The notes under the pieces are model-generated. The model saw only the letters and a program-made list of their open reading frames with translations, had not been told where the DNA came from and did no database searches. The position numbers and the translations under genes are program-made. Of a DNA stretch of 64,000 bases, positions 47,661 through 58,330 are shown piece after piece. Position 1 is the stretch's first letter; each line of letters opens with the position of its first letter. The stretch spans positions 794,647 to 858,646 of the forward strand of contig CM032814.1 of the NCBI GenBank assembly GCA_019155185.1, written 5' to 3'. The DNA is from Beaufortia kweichowensis (lineage: Eukaryota > Chordata > Actinopteri > Cypriniformes > Gastromyzontidae).

Positions 47661-48769
47661 TGTCCATTCTAATAGAGGCTGACAGTTAGCTTTGCTCTTT
47701 TATGGTCTTTGCGTCACTTGGAATCAGTCATTGTGAAATCAGGCGGTAAGAGGAGGGCAGGGCAGGGCGTATGTGAACACCCTCCCTCTCTCACCACATT
47801 CACACAGGCCAGGGTGTGGGTGAAAGCCAGGCTTTTCTCTGGATGTGGGTCAGTCTGCCCTGGCCTGTAAAGCCATATTGATTTTTCTCCCTCGGAACAA
47901 AACTAATATGCAGCCACTGTCACTCCAGTGCTCTGAATCATTTTAAAGCTGCTTTTCCACAGCTTCCTAAAATGACAATGGATGCATTTGATAGCTCATG
48001 AAGACCTGATGGTCTGAAAGACGGCGAAACAGACATTTCATCTCACCCCCGACTCCCCCCCGAAAGTGTGGAGCTTCACCCATATGTTTGTGGAGACGCT
48101 AGTCAAATGAAAGGAACTGATTTGTCTGTCTGAGTGGTATGTGTTTGTGGGGAGGGTCTGTTACCATCACAACAGATGAATTATAATTTTGCCTGTTTTA
48201 TCTAGGGTGAATTCATGAGTTTCTATATTCATAATACATGAATCAAGCAGTCAAATCCCTTAATAAATGGTGCATTCAGATTTTGTGTCTTTCCCACACT
48301 CAAATTCGCTATTTGAAATGTTCAAGGAGAAAGCGGCACGATCGCGACACGCTTGTTTGTTCACAATACCGTGCAGGTCGTGTGACAAGAAAATGTTCTT
48401 GTCATGTTTTAGTGTGGACAGTGAAAAAAGAGACTCTCAGAAATGACGATGCAGTTTTAGTCATCTGATGTGAAGCGTTCAAACTAAGGCAAGATGTACA
48501 GCATTGTACCACAGTTGTTTTGACTGCTCTCCAGTTCAATAGCATTGGTAAATATTAATGCCAGTAAATAAAAGCCTGACAGAAATGATGAATGTCAAAG
48601 TGTCTTTTATTTTGCATAAACCTTTGGAAAATGGTAGAAAAATAGGACGTAAGATTTTTATTTTAAGGGATTCCTCTTGCATTCTGTACAATAAAGTCTA
48701 TGGGCAGGTTTTGCAAGATTTTTGTTATTTGATGCACCAATTTGCTGTTTATCCTGTTTCGGTGCCTTC
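47661..48769. other. Intergenic DNA, partly complex
   Basis: 47680-48130 is unique-looking and moderately GC-rich. The rest is ordinary. No gene. Confidence 0.35.
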
Positions 48770-48810
48770 TATTTACTGCATGTCTTAGATAAAAAGACAT
48801 GCAGTAAATA
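48770..48810. repeat. Perfect 17-bp stem, 7-nt loop hairpin
   Basis: TATTTACTGCATGTCTT (48770-48786) is the exact reverse complement of AAGACATGCAGTAAATA (48794-48810), with loop AGATAAA. It is too short for a typical pre-miRNA and no run of T follows that would mark a pol III terminator. Confidence 0.95.
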
Positions 48811-49904
48811 TAATGGGTCAAAACCATGAAAATCAAGAATGTGTCAAGTCAAGGGATAATCTCAATGTTATTCTCATCTTAATTGTTATGATATAAGAAC
48901 AGTTCACCCCAAAATACATAAACAAACTATGTAAAACAAAAGGAGAAATGCGAAACCTTTAAACAGGTTATTTTATGCAGCTATTGTTTATCTTGTCAAG
49001 GACAACAGCAGAGACCATAATAGACATTCTCAATCGCAATGCAAAATAATATACATTTTATATGATATTTGAAAGCTGTAGCAAAATAAAAGTTGTTGGT
49101 CTTCTCTGTGCCACACATGAAGACATTGATTTAAAGAATAGATTTAAATAAAACTAAAACCCTAAAAAAATTGGGAATGATGTGCACTTAAAGAGTTCAA
49201 AACACCAATGCCACAACCTGACTTTTTCACGCTTATGATGATCTCCAGTAATTCTGAATGGCCAATGCTGAATAAATAAAACTCATCTCCTCCCTGCATT
49301 TACACCGGTCATGCTGCAGGACTGAAGGTTAAGCTGAGAAACTGAGCACACGTTTAGCTCTTTCATTAGCTTGCTATTCGTTATCAAGTATGCTGTAGGC
49401 CTTTTCTCAATTACACTCAATTAGGTTCTGCCTGGTAATTACATTCCACTATGCTACCTGTAAGGTGGGCAACTGTAAATTAATTTATAAGTTTTTGTCT
49501 TGTTCTCTGGGGAGGTCAAGGTGTTTGTGAAAAATTATTTGGTGCAGTAAATTAGCAGCACAAAACATGACCCGATGAGCAGAATTTTAACATCCCTCAA
49601 TATTGTGTGAATGACGTGACACTAGAGGTTCGCCATTGAGAATCAATAATCTCTCATCCAGCCAATAAAAATAAGTCTCCCAACTCAACCCCACGGCCTT
49701 TTCATCAGTTGGGCAGTAATGTAGCAGGTCTATCTCATGATTGTCTCTGTAACATTCTCAGCTTATGATAAAGATGAGATTTCAGTTGCATGTGAGATCC
49801 CGATCTGAGATCTGAGATTCCTCCATTCAGTGGTGAAGCACAGGGAGGACCCACAGAGATGGATCCAAAAGTACTCTTATTCCAAAATGGGTATTTTTAT
49901 TTTA
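48811..49904. other. Intergenic DNA, partly complex
   Basis: 49200-49480 has mixed composition (ACACTCAATTAGGTTCTGC, TGGTAATTACATTCC) and may be conserved. No gene. Confidence 0.35.
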
Positions 49905-50625
49905 TATTTCTTTGTGAATTCCCTGTGTTCTCTCTCCATGTCTTCAGGACTAAGTTTTCCATGATCCACCACGCTCCCTCACCTGTCTCTTGTTCAACAA
50001 TCTGCCCTCTGTCTTGGTCCAGTCTTGTTGTAGTATATACACGTGTTAACGCTGTATCTAAGCTAGTGTTGGTCGACCGATCGATGTGGAGGAGTTCCTC
50101 GAGTGAAGCCACCTCGTGCTATGGAACGGCGGTTCCCTTAAGACCGTTTTCTGGTGGACTGGATGACCACCTGTTTGCTTGGGTACCAGCCAGCACCATC
50201 CCAGCCTTTCCGAGTTTCTCCTCGTTCCATTCCAGCCTGAGCCAGTGTGGTATCCAGACTCCACCCCTGAGTTTACAGAGCTTGGGCTACGTGTGGGCCA
50301 TGCACGTCCCAGCGCAGTGCCCACTCACGTCCCAGAGCCCAACTCAGTGTCGTTCACGCCCTAGATCTCAACACCACAGGGATTTCCCTAAAAAAAGTTT
50401 TGTACAATCACCCTCACCTGTCAGCCATCACCCTCATCACCTATGTGTATATATTCAGCTCTATTGCCCTCTGTCTTGGTCAGGTCTTGTTGTTGTATAT
50501 ACGTGTTAACGCTGTGTGTGAGCTAATGTTTCAGAGGTCATTTGTTATTAAAAGTCTAGTTTTTGTGGAAATCCTGTCTCCTTGTCTATTTGCCTGCAGC
50601 AACACATTACAAGTGTTAGTTAAAA
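49905..50625 (+). mobile_element. LTR-retrotransposon relic with two related LTR-like segments
   Basis: Two segments share GCCCTCTGTCTTGGTC, TCTTGTTGT-GTATATAC and ACGTGTTAACGCTGT: 50001-50070 and 50462-50530. The second continues through TTGTTATTAAAAGTCTAG and CCTGTCTCCTTGTCTATTTG, then TGCAGCAACACATTACA, typical of the R-U5 end of fish Ty3/Gypsy-like LTRs, with ATTAAA as a possible polyadenylation signal. Between them lies GC-rich sequence open for part of a 216-codon frame (49859-50509) and of a second frame ending in proline-rich PEFTELGLRVGHARPSAVPT, which looks like degraded internal or gag-side sequence. No protease, RT or integrase is present. Superfamily assignment is tentative. Confidence 0.55.
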
Positions 50626-51130
50626 ATTGTAAATTGAAAATTGTAATCCATTTTTTTCCCATAGCTTTGTAAATTTATCAGACTGTAATTGAAGTATAAT
50701 GTTGTTTTATATGTGTTACTGTATGCATATTAACAAGATGCACCACTGCCGTTACTATGAACTATATATGGCCACTCTAGTGACAGAAGTCCCGCCTTCC
50801 AGTAAAAAGAACCAATCACCATTCGATAAAGACGTTTCTCTAGGGGAGGGGCTGACTCGTAAGCCAACGGCTCTGCTTGTAAAGTGCTAGCCAACCTGTG
50901 CACATGCACAGTTGCTAAAGCGATCTCGAAAAGATCTCTTTCTTGCACAATTTAAGCTTTAGAAACAAAGGTGGTACAGTTAATGTCAGTTTTAATTGTT
51001 GGACGAAACTATGTTGTTATCTGCGATTTTATTATCGCAATTGTCGAAATATCAGCTTCCCACATTCAAGTAAATGAGACAGTTGTCTTTCTTGTCTTGT
51101 TGATAGGCGTTGCAAACATGGCAAACATGC
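50626..51130. other. Intergenic DNA with a possible repeat
   Basis: 50740-50960 contains ATATATGGCCACTCTAGTGA, AAGAACCAATCACCATTCGA, GGGAGGGGCTGACTCGTAAG and GTGCACATGCACAGTTGC. The texture resembles a cyprinid interspersed repeat but it is not firmly identified. Confidence 0.35.
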
Positions 51131-51154
51131 ATATATATATATATATATATATAT
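51131..51154. repeat. (AT)12 microsatellite
   Basis: About 12 perfect AT units. Confidence 0.95.
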
Positions 51155-51689
51155 CTTTTTATTTTATGTGTGCACATGCTTTCTATATTCTAATTCAGCA
51201 TAATTATTGCAAAGTAACCAAAACTGAATTATGGCAAACAAAACTTTCAAAACAATTATGTGGTAATGATATAATATAATTTATATAATGATATACAGTA
51301 TATGAAGTGAAGCATCAATTCAACACCTCTTTACCTCTAGGCATCTCTTGAGCCTTGTAAAATTATAGTTTGGCCTGAAAAATTATATATTTTTCATTCT
51401 TGATATTATAGGTCTGTTTTCTATGCAAGTTAAGAAATTGATATATAGTATTAGGAACACACCAACATTTTGCCTTATGTGTCCGGCATGCGCTTTGGCG
51501 TGTTACACAGAATTAGGGTCTTTTATGTGGAGAATAACATAGTAGCAAACAAAATCTGATAAATGTCAAAAGAAATAGCAAAAAAGCTCCAAAACCAGCA
51601 GAGAGAAAATTACATGTTCAGCATCATGTGTAACTGCATGTGATTGCGCTTCAGTTTTCTATATCGTCATTAACTAATGATGAACCACA
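51155..51689. other. AT-rich intergenic DNA
   Basis: Nothing recognised. Confidence 0.45.
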
Positions 51690-51824
51690 CAGTTCCCTTT
51701 CAAGGAACCTCGCGCTGCGTAACAATGCTATGGGAACGCTATGCTATGTGTATCAAAAATGTCGAATGACAGGCTGCGACGCCATGGGCAGGATGACGTC
51801 AGGACCAGGAAGTATAAAGCACCC
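51690..51824. repeat. Left inverted terminal repeat of the DIRS-like element
   Basis: Reverse-complement match to 52608-52780. It lacks the outermost bases seen on the right (no counterpart of the terminal GGTTACATACGG), so the left end is truncated or diverged. Shorter than the right repeat because of an internal deletion of about 16 nt. Confidence 0.85.
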
Positions 51825-51840
51825 AGCAAAGATAGCATTC

Positions 51841-52064
51841 TAGCTTCTTTGCCTTCAGCAGCGTCTTCTTCCGCCCAGGGTGGGAGTCCCCTGCTGCAGC
51901 TCTCCTCTGAGGAGGAGGTGGACGTGTTCAGCGAGGATGCATCACATCGGAGTGATGCCTAGGGTGGAACAGACGCTTGCTAGTTATCTGCCCCCTCGTC
52001 GGCTTCATCCCTGAAGGCCCTGTCTTTACCCACCAAGCCTTACAGGGTAACATCGACATTGGTG
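51841..52064 (+). pseudogene. gag-like remnant of the DIRS-like element
   Basis: The frame gives an acidic block containing SSEEEVDVFSEDAS before a TAG at about 51960, and in the same frame further on a block SLKALSLPTKPYRVTSTLVG at about 52008-52067. Both resemble first-ORF text of fish DIRS-like elements. The second block runs straight into recombinase sequence, which locates the internal deletion junction at roughly 52065-52095. Function is not retained. Confidence 0.6.
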
Positions 52065-52593
52065 GGTTACGTGCCTAAAGTACCCACCAATGTGCCAAGG
52101 CCCATTGTGTTGCAGGCCTTCTGTCCTCCCCCTTTCCGGAAGTCAGACCAGAAGAAGTTAAACTTGGTGTGTGCTTATGTTCCTAGAACTGCTGCATGGA
52201 GACAGTCTGAGCAGCTATTTGTGTGTTTTGGGCCGGCCAGTAAGGGCTCGCCGGCGACCAAGCAAACTGTCAGCAGGTGGATAATTGAGGCTATCTCACT
52301 AGCTTATAGAGCCTTTAGACAGTCAAAACTCCCCTGGATCACCCCTGCCTGTTAAATCTCATTCCACTAGGGGTATGGTGGCCTCTAAGGCCTTATGGTC
52401 GGGGGCCTTGATTCAGAATGCTTGTAATGCAGCAGGCTGGTCCTCACCACTTACATTCGTGAGGTTATATGACTTGGAAGGGAACGACTCAGGTTACATA
52501 TGTAACCCTGGTTCCCTGAAAAGGAAACGATATGATGTGTCTCCCTGCCATACTCCCTGCATCCCTGAGCACAGCTTGGGCTTAAGAAGCTAG
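52065..52593 (+). pseudogene. Tyrosine recombinase C-terminal remnant, frameshifted
   Basis: The first part (to 52355, in frame with the upstream gag-like block) contains SEQLFVCFGPASKGSPATKQ and TVSRWIIEAISLAYR, typical of fish DIRS recombinases. A frameshift near 52330-52345 moves the rest to the next frame, where the catalytic H-x-x-R is visible as HSTR (52360-52371), followed by AAGWSSPLTFVRLY with the candidate nucleophilic tyrosine codon at 52468-52470. The N-terminal catalytic Arg region is missing. Because of the deletion and frameshift no active enzyme is encoded. The family catalyses insertion of circular DIRS DNA by site-specific recombination. Confidence 0.85.
52492..52530. repeat. 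Internal complementary region of the DIRS-like element
   Basis: About 32 of 38 bases match the reverse complement of 52748-52785. In DIRS elements this region templates completion of the termini during circle formation. Its survival in a deleted copy fits past trans-mobilisation. Confidence 0.75.
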
Positions 52594-52607
52594 ACTGCGA
52601 TCGTTCC

Positions 52608-52785
52608 GGGGTGCTTTATACTTCCTGGTCCTGACATCATCCCGCCTATAACGTCGCAGCCTGTCATTCGACAATTTTGATACACGTGCTTCAGACGCAG
52701 TCACGCAAAGGCATTCCCATAGCATCGCAGCGCTGATGCAGCATCTCGTTCCCTCTTCAGGGAACTATGGTTACATACGGAACCG
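52608..52785. repeat. Right inverted terminal repeat of the DIRS-like element
   Basis: Partner of 51690-51824. Runs from GGGGTGCTTTATACTTCCTG to the terminal GGAACTATGGTTACATACGG. Longer and apparently more complete than the left repeat. Confidence 0.85.
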
Positions 52786-54176
52786 GAGACGTTACCTATA
52801 ATAATAATAGTTTTCTGGAACTTTATTTAAATAATTGGTAAAATTATACATTTGATTGTGTTGCATAAAATTGAATGAAGAATAATGTATTTAGTATTGT
52901 ATTTTCCAAAATCGGGTAAAATTTTGTGTTTAATAGTCTAATATCAATGTAATAATGCAAAAAAAAAACTATTCTAAAATAAGTTTAAAAGTTTGGTTTT
53001 GGTATCAGATTTCAGCCAAATGCATGCCACAAATGCAAACTGAATTTTCATTTTTGACCCAAATCATATTTCAGTTCATTACGTTGAGAAAACAACCTGG
53101 AATATTTCCATCAACTACAAACTGCTGAAATGTTTAAATTGCATCACTGCCTCATAATGCTCAGAAACTATATTTAACCATTTCATTAAAAAGCGCTCTA
53201 GCACTCCCGTGACCCTTGTCCACTGAAGGAGTCTGGGTGACTTTCTTTCTGCACATGGCATTTACAGCCCATGTGTTTCGTGTGTCAAGTGCACTTTATG
53301 TTTTTCGAGTGGTTCTCATTTCCTCTGCGGCTTTAACTGCTTGTTCAAGCATCTTGCTGATTAGTAGTGAAATAAATCAGGCTTTGATGGGTGACACGCA
53401 CACATGCATGCACACACATTGGCAATTCTTGTTTGTAACACTGAAAATATTCAATGGCTTCTAATGACCGATTTGGTACTTACCAAATCCTTATTTTTAG
53501 CTGGATTTCATAATTTTCAACCCCACCATCTACTGTAACCTATAGTTCCAGCAAACCTTTGCTTTGCTGAAGGGATTTGTTCACTCAATAAACAGAATTT
53601 CATATAAATCAGTACAGGTTTTTCTCACATACAAACACTAAACTTTTCCTAAACACTGAGCATGTGGTTGGTGGTGTTCTCAGTAAATTAGTCTCAAATG
53701 AAAGACTTTACTAAAGTGAAGTGCAGGTATTTAAAAGCACAGTTCAAAGTCTCACAGCCTAAACTGTGATGGATGGCAAACATTTAACATGACATGAACA
53801 AGGCAGAACATTTGTGCATATTGACAGAAAGAGCACACCATGTTCTGATGAAGGTGTGTGATTACATCACTGTTTTGTTGTGATGGGATGTGTACGCGTC
53901 AGTGGTCCTGTCAGAGAAATTGACTGACAGAACTGATCAACTCTATGTAATCAACACAGCATGATGGAGTCTTCCACCAGCATTATGAACATACTCTATG
54001 GCTAAGCAACCTCGAATTTCATACAGCCCTGCTCTCCAAAATTTGCCTTAGCGCAATTTATAACACAACACAATTGTGTATTTGTTATATTTGCATTTTT
54101 GCTGCAAGGGCAACCGTAGCTGACCTCAGTGTCTTCTTTTACATTCTACAATCAGTTTTCTTATTTCAATCTACTA
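52786..54176. other. Intergenic DNA, nothing firm
   Basis: AT-rich. The 82-codon frame at 53216-53464 has no domain. No gene or assignable repeat. Confidence 0.45.
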
Positions 54177-54728
54177 CTGTCACAGTGAAGCAATTCTTCA
54201 AAATAAATCATATTTAGCAAGTTAATTTTTGTATGTTTAGCACACTCAACCATAATCATTTAAATGTGGAAATTTAAAGGTAACTCTATTGGTCACTTGA
54301 GTTTGGAGGTTACTGTCATAATAAAATTACTCATTTGGCAAGTATTCAGTAGGCACTGATTTATGTTTTTTGGACACTGTTGGTAGACCAATTGAATTAA
54401 CCAGTGAGGGTGTGAAAATGTGTTTTAGGGTTTTTTTTTTTGTAGTATCATTTTACTGTCATGGTCCCATTGAACATTTGTTGACTACAAGGAAAGTTGC
54501 ACCTACATGTCAACTAACTCATTAGAGTATTAGAGTATATGGTATTATATAGTATATTAGTGGACTGTTTGCTTTTGATGGTCCTTCAACAGACATTCTA
54601 CTGACTATAAGTAAGAACCTTGAGGTAAATTATCACTTAAAGTAAAGGATTAAGGTTGAGTGTGCTGGACATACTAAACATAATTTGCTAAAAATGATTT
54701 ACCTTTAATAATAGCTTCACTATGACAG
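54177..54728. mobile_element. MITE with long (about 80-bp) terminal inverted repeats and TA flanks
   Basis: 54177-54260 aligns with the reverse complement of 54645-54728 along almost its whole length, with shared words CTGTCA-AGTGAAGC, AAATCAT-TTTAGCAA and AGCACACTCAACC-TAATC. The termini are flanked by TA on both sides (TACTGTCACAGTGAAG at left, CTTCACTATGACAGTA at right), as for Tc1/mariner-like targets. The interior (about 54440-54640) contains GACTACAAGGAAAGTTGCAC, CTACATGTCAACTAACTCAT and CAACAGACATTCTACTGACT, words of a common fish repeat. No transposase frame. Ancient: the arms differ at roughly a fifth of positions. Confidence 0.8.
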
Positions 54729-56760
54729 TAAGTTGTGTTTTGCATGCAAAGATTTACCAGTCCTGGCGAAATCTGTGTTTTCTCTCACAGGCACACAGCA
54801 TTGCCTATGTATGTTAATTTGACCTTGCTGCACTCAGTTTGAATGATTAACCCGTTCAGACTGATGATTACAAGTTCAAAGAAGTTCTGGAGTTAATGCA
54901 CATGAACTGGGTGTGCTACTGGTTAACAGCATATCAGTCGCACTTTCTCGGTGCAGCGCTCAAATGAGTAAGGGCTATTTTACACATGCTGGTTTCCCAT
55001 TTCTCCACATGCACGCACGGAGCATCATCTCATTTAAAAGAGACTTTTACAATTCTGTCCACGTCTTTTGTCTATGGTTAATATTTTCCTTGTGCCAGAC
55101 TATTATCTGACAGGGAATCAGGTGTGGATTAGGTCATCATGTCTGGAGAAACAGCTTTAGCACTTTTTTCAGGAAGTGCAGAAGAAATGCTTGGGTGCTT
55201 TTCATGGGTGCTGTTTCACAAACAGTGATTATTGAGAGAGCTTCTCAGAACTCTTTGCATGAAGTCGTAATTTCATAAAGGCTTCAGTGATTCTGGGTAT
55301 TGTAGAAAGTTCCACAAACAGCTAAGTGCTAAACCAATATTAGTATGTAGTGTTTCAATCTATCTGTGAAGTGCTTCTAAGAAAGTCAAAAGGGAGTTTA
55401 CATTACTATTTCAAAGACATGAACACAAATGTCTTTAACACTTGAGCTTTTGGTATGGAACCAAATTAAATTGGTAAACAAACAGACACATTAGAATAAA
55501 TAATACCTAACATGTGTAAAGACGCAAATATGACATTGTGTCACTAACTTCAAATCTCATCTTGCTTGTTTAATAAAGAAATATCATATCACAACCAATC
55601 AAATTTAAAATCATTGGTGTGCCACCATATTTAATTTCAGTGTGTGCATGTGTGCATTTTGGTTTCGACTAAATAAGTTCAACATATTAATTGTTTTCTC
55701 ACGAACACTTATAGATTTGCCTCAGAAACTACCCACTGGAAATATTTGGAAAAGTCGAATTCTAGAATCACCTTCTTCTAATTTATATAATGACCAAAAC
55801 AGGCTAAAATTTTAAATATCTATTGCTGCTGAGCCACTGTAGATCATAACTCTAATAAAAATATTTTTGTATACTAGTCTTATAAAGTATATATCTTTGG
55901 GAGGAATACCTAGAAGACCTAGCACCTTGCATCGCCTGCATCGACAAAATATTTATTCTGTCTTGTGTTTGCTTTCGTCAGTTCAGTTTTTTCTCATGCG
56001 CTAATTCACTAACCTAAACAGCAAATCTGAGTTAACTCTCCAATACATCTTTAACTCTCTTTTGCATGTATATTAAATATATCACGACAGATACAGCTTT
56101 GAGCAATACAGTCTGTAGACTGAGACTTGACAATATATCCCATTATAAATTTCCTGTCTGATATTTGGAAAAGCCAGAGAGCACATATGATACCTTTTCA
56201 TACTGTACAGGAAGGACGCTTATTAGATTTTGGACACAGTTAGTGCTTGTTTGATTAGAGCCTGACATTTCGAAAAATAATAAATAGTAATAGTAATAGC
56301 AATAAAAATAGTAATAAATAGTAAAATGTTAAGGATATCCTTTTGCACATCAGTGGTTTCTACCAATGATACAAACCATAAAACATAGCAGATCATGTGT
56401 TACAAACATCACTCTCACTGTATGGTATCTGTTGGATTGGTTAGTGTCTGGGCATTAAGACTGGTATATTTATTCGCTATCATGCCCTGCTGGCCAGACA
56501 TAGTTGCAATGCATAAAAATGTGAGATTTGATATATTCCAACACAGTGTAATGCTAGAGCTTTCACATTTGAGTAATCTAGACATGAATAATAAATTAGC
56601 CTTCAGGTTTATGTATTTTTCCCTCATATCGTCTGTGTTATTTATAGCTTCATCTTTATTACAAGCTTAAATAAATGACAAAATATTGTGACATTTTGTT
56701 GGAGGAGGGGGCTGGTGTAGGCCAAATAAACATTTTCTTAATCAATCACTAAAAATCAAC
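54729..56760. other. Intergenic DNA, nothing firm
   Basis: No supported gene or repeat. 56275-56330 has loosely repeated AATAGTAATA words. Frames of 65-91 codons lack domains. Confidence 0.45.
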
Positions 56761-57420
56761 ATCAGGCAATACCTCCTACAGCGCGACTGTACTCGCACCC
56801 ACACCACGGGCCATGCTGCCAGACTCTAAATATGCTTTGCATGCATTTGCACCGATGTTTAATGGGCGATACTGAAAGAAGGGGTTTTATTTTGCCGCAT
56901 TGTTTTGTTTGAGTGACCTTGAACGCATGGGCCAAAAAAGAATAATAATTAAACAGTTTATAGTTGAAACAACAACAACAAAACCAGCTAATTTGAACAG
57001 CTGTTGTCTGATGAAATGCCACCCCATATGCTGGAGTTAAAAAAAGCAATTTCTGTTCATCTTACAGAAGAAGAGAGCGCAAAAGCTCTCATTTAATCAA
57101 CTAACATTGATATTACTTCTGGCAATTAGAGGCATGCTGATAATGATATGAGTTTTCAGCTGTAAATAATTATGCTGCCTTCAGGCCACACTTTCCTTTC
57201 TTACTGTATCTATAAACAATAATCAAACCACCAGGCAGAAGTCGAGGGGCTTTTATTTGTTGCCGTACTGCAGTTTGGGGAAAAACATTGGCGTGCCCCC
57301 CTGGTGTTGCCCTTGGCGACGCTGACCTTCAGGAGCCCGGTGCTAGCAGCAGTGGGAACTAACGCATCGGCATATCGATCCTTAAACTTCACTTCAAACG
57401 GTCTGTGTGTGCACACGCTT
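56761..57420. other. Complex region, CNE candidate
   Basis: Non-repetitive, with GC rising at 57240-57420. An RFX X-box-like word GTTGCCCTTGGCGAC lies at 57306-57320 (GTTGCC, 3-nt spacer, GGCGAC; one mismatch from the consensus half-site). The 68-codon minus frame at 57210-57416 has no domain. Confidence 0.4.
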
Positions 57421-57990
57421 ATTTAGCCTGAAAGCAGGGATGCCCCGTAGCCTAAAACTGCGAGAGGCACGCAGACTACAGAATTTTATTGGTACAAATG
57501 AAGTCTCACAATAACGAGTGAGATGCCCGCAGACCCCACACAGATTAGTTTTAATTGTTTAGCTGGTGTAATCTCACACCTATTGAAGTCGCAGTCAGCA
57601 TTTGGGTTTTGTTAATTGTAGCACATGCATTTCAAATGCATTAGTGGTTAGCATCTGTCTCACATGCTGCTTGCTTTTATGTGTCCTTTATAGTGTACAA
57701 CTGACAGATTACAAAAATATAACAGAATCTTACTCTGAAGTATTTTATCGTATAGACTTAATTAATCAGTTCAACTGCATAAAAACAGGAAAACAAATGT
57801 GTGGTTCCCAATAAACTGCATTATAAATAGCTTAGACTGATGTATCTAACAGCTCAAATTTAGACGCTATAAATGTTTCACCTCAAAAAATGAAAGTCGC
57901 TGCAGTATTTTCTCACAGTAGTACAGCAGTACGGCGGCAGACAGTGAACTTTTCTTTCTAACTTCATCCAGTGTGGCTATAGACAAAGAT
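57421..57990. other. Intergenic DNA, nothing firm
   Basis: Mixed composition with no gene. A 70-codon frame at 57602-57814 is not credible. Confidence 0.4.
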
Positions 57991-58150
57991 GAAGAACATA
58001 ATTAAGGAAACATATGAAAGGCTGCTCGAGGTCTGCGATTAATTAGCCTTCTGTCGATATTCTCATCAATACCCGATTAACAAATGACACATTGCCCTAT
58101 GAATGCCATTGATCTGCCTGCATTCTACAGCATTAATAAACTCAAGCCTC
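57991..58150. other. Strong CNE candidate
   Basis: Dense unique sequence with homeodomain-type words: GCGATTAATTAGCC, CAATACCCGATTAACAAATG, ATGAATGCCATTGATC and AGCATTAATAAAC. No low-complexity tract, repeat or frame. The texture is that of a deeply conserved vertebrate enhancer. Conservation was not tested. Confidence 0.4.
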
Positions 58151-58330
58151 TAACAAACTGAATATCTGACAAAAAAGTGCAAAGTAACTTACTGTAATGC
58201 TAAACAACCCTACAACTAATCGCCCAGCTCACAATACATGATTAACAAAATCTAGCTTCAGATGAGCATGCTACATTATTAAATGAAGATAGTAGTGCTG
58301 CCACCTTTGCAAAAAACTATTTAGATTTCA
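58151..58330. other. Intergenic spacer
   Basis: Nothing recognised before the MITE. Confidence 0.45.

Larger units (their letters stand above)
51690..52785 (+). mobile_element. Internally deleted DIRS-like tyrosine-recombinase retrotransposon
   Basis: An element of about 1.1 kb with all the structural hallmarks of DIRS elements. (1) Inverted terminal repeats: 51690-51824 and the reverse complement of 52608-52780 share AGTTCCCT, GCTATGGGAA, GTGTATCAAAA, TGTCGAATGACAGGCTGCGA and AGGACCAGGAAGTATAAAGC, with an indel of about 16 nt. (2) An internal complementary region: 52492-52530 (GGTTACATATGTAACCCTGG, TTCCCTGAAAAGGAAACG) is nearly complementary to the right terminus at 52748-52785. (3) Remnants of a gag-like region and of a tyrosine recombinase. 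Reverse transcriptase and RNase H are missing, so it cannot act alone. DIRS elements integrate through a circular intermediate and make no target duplication; none is seen. Confidence 0.9.

Noticed and set aside
48770..48810. Pre-miRNA or rho-independent terminator
   Set aside because: The stem is only 17 bp with a 7-nt loop, no T run follows, and the window is not bacterial.
49859..50509. 216-codon open frame
   Set aside because: It spans LTR-like sequence, including both repeated CTCTGTCTTGGTC segments. The translated text is repeat DNA, not a host protein.
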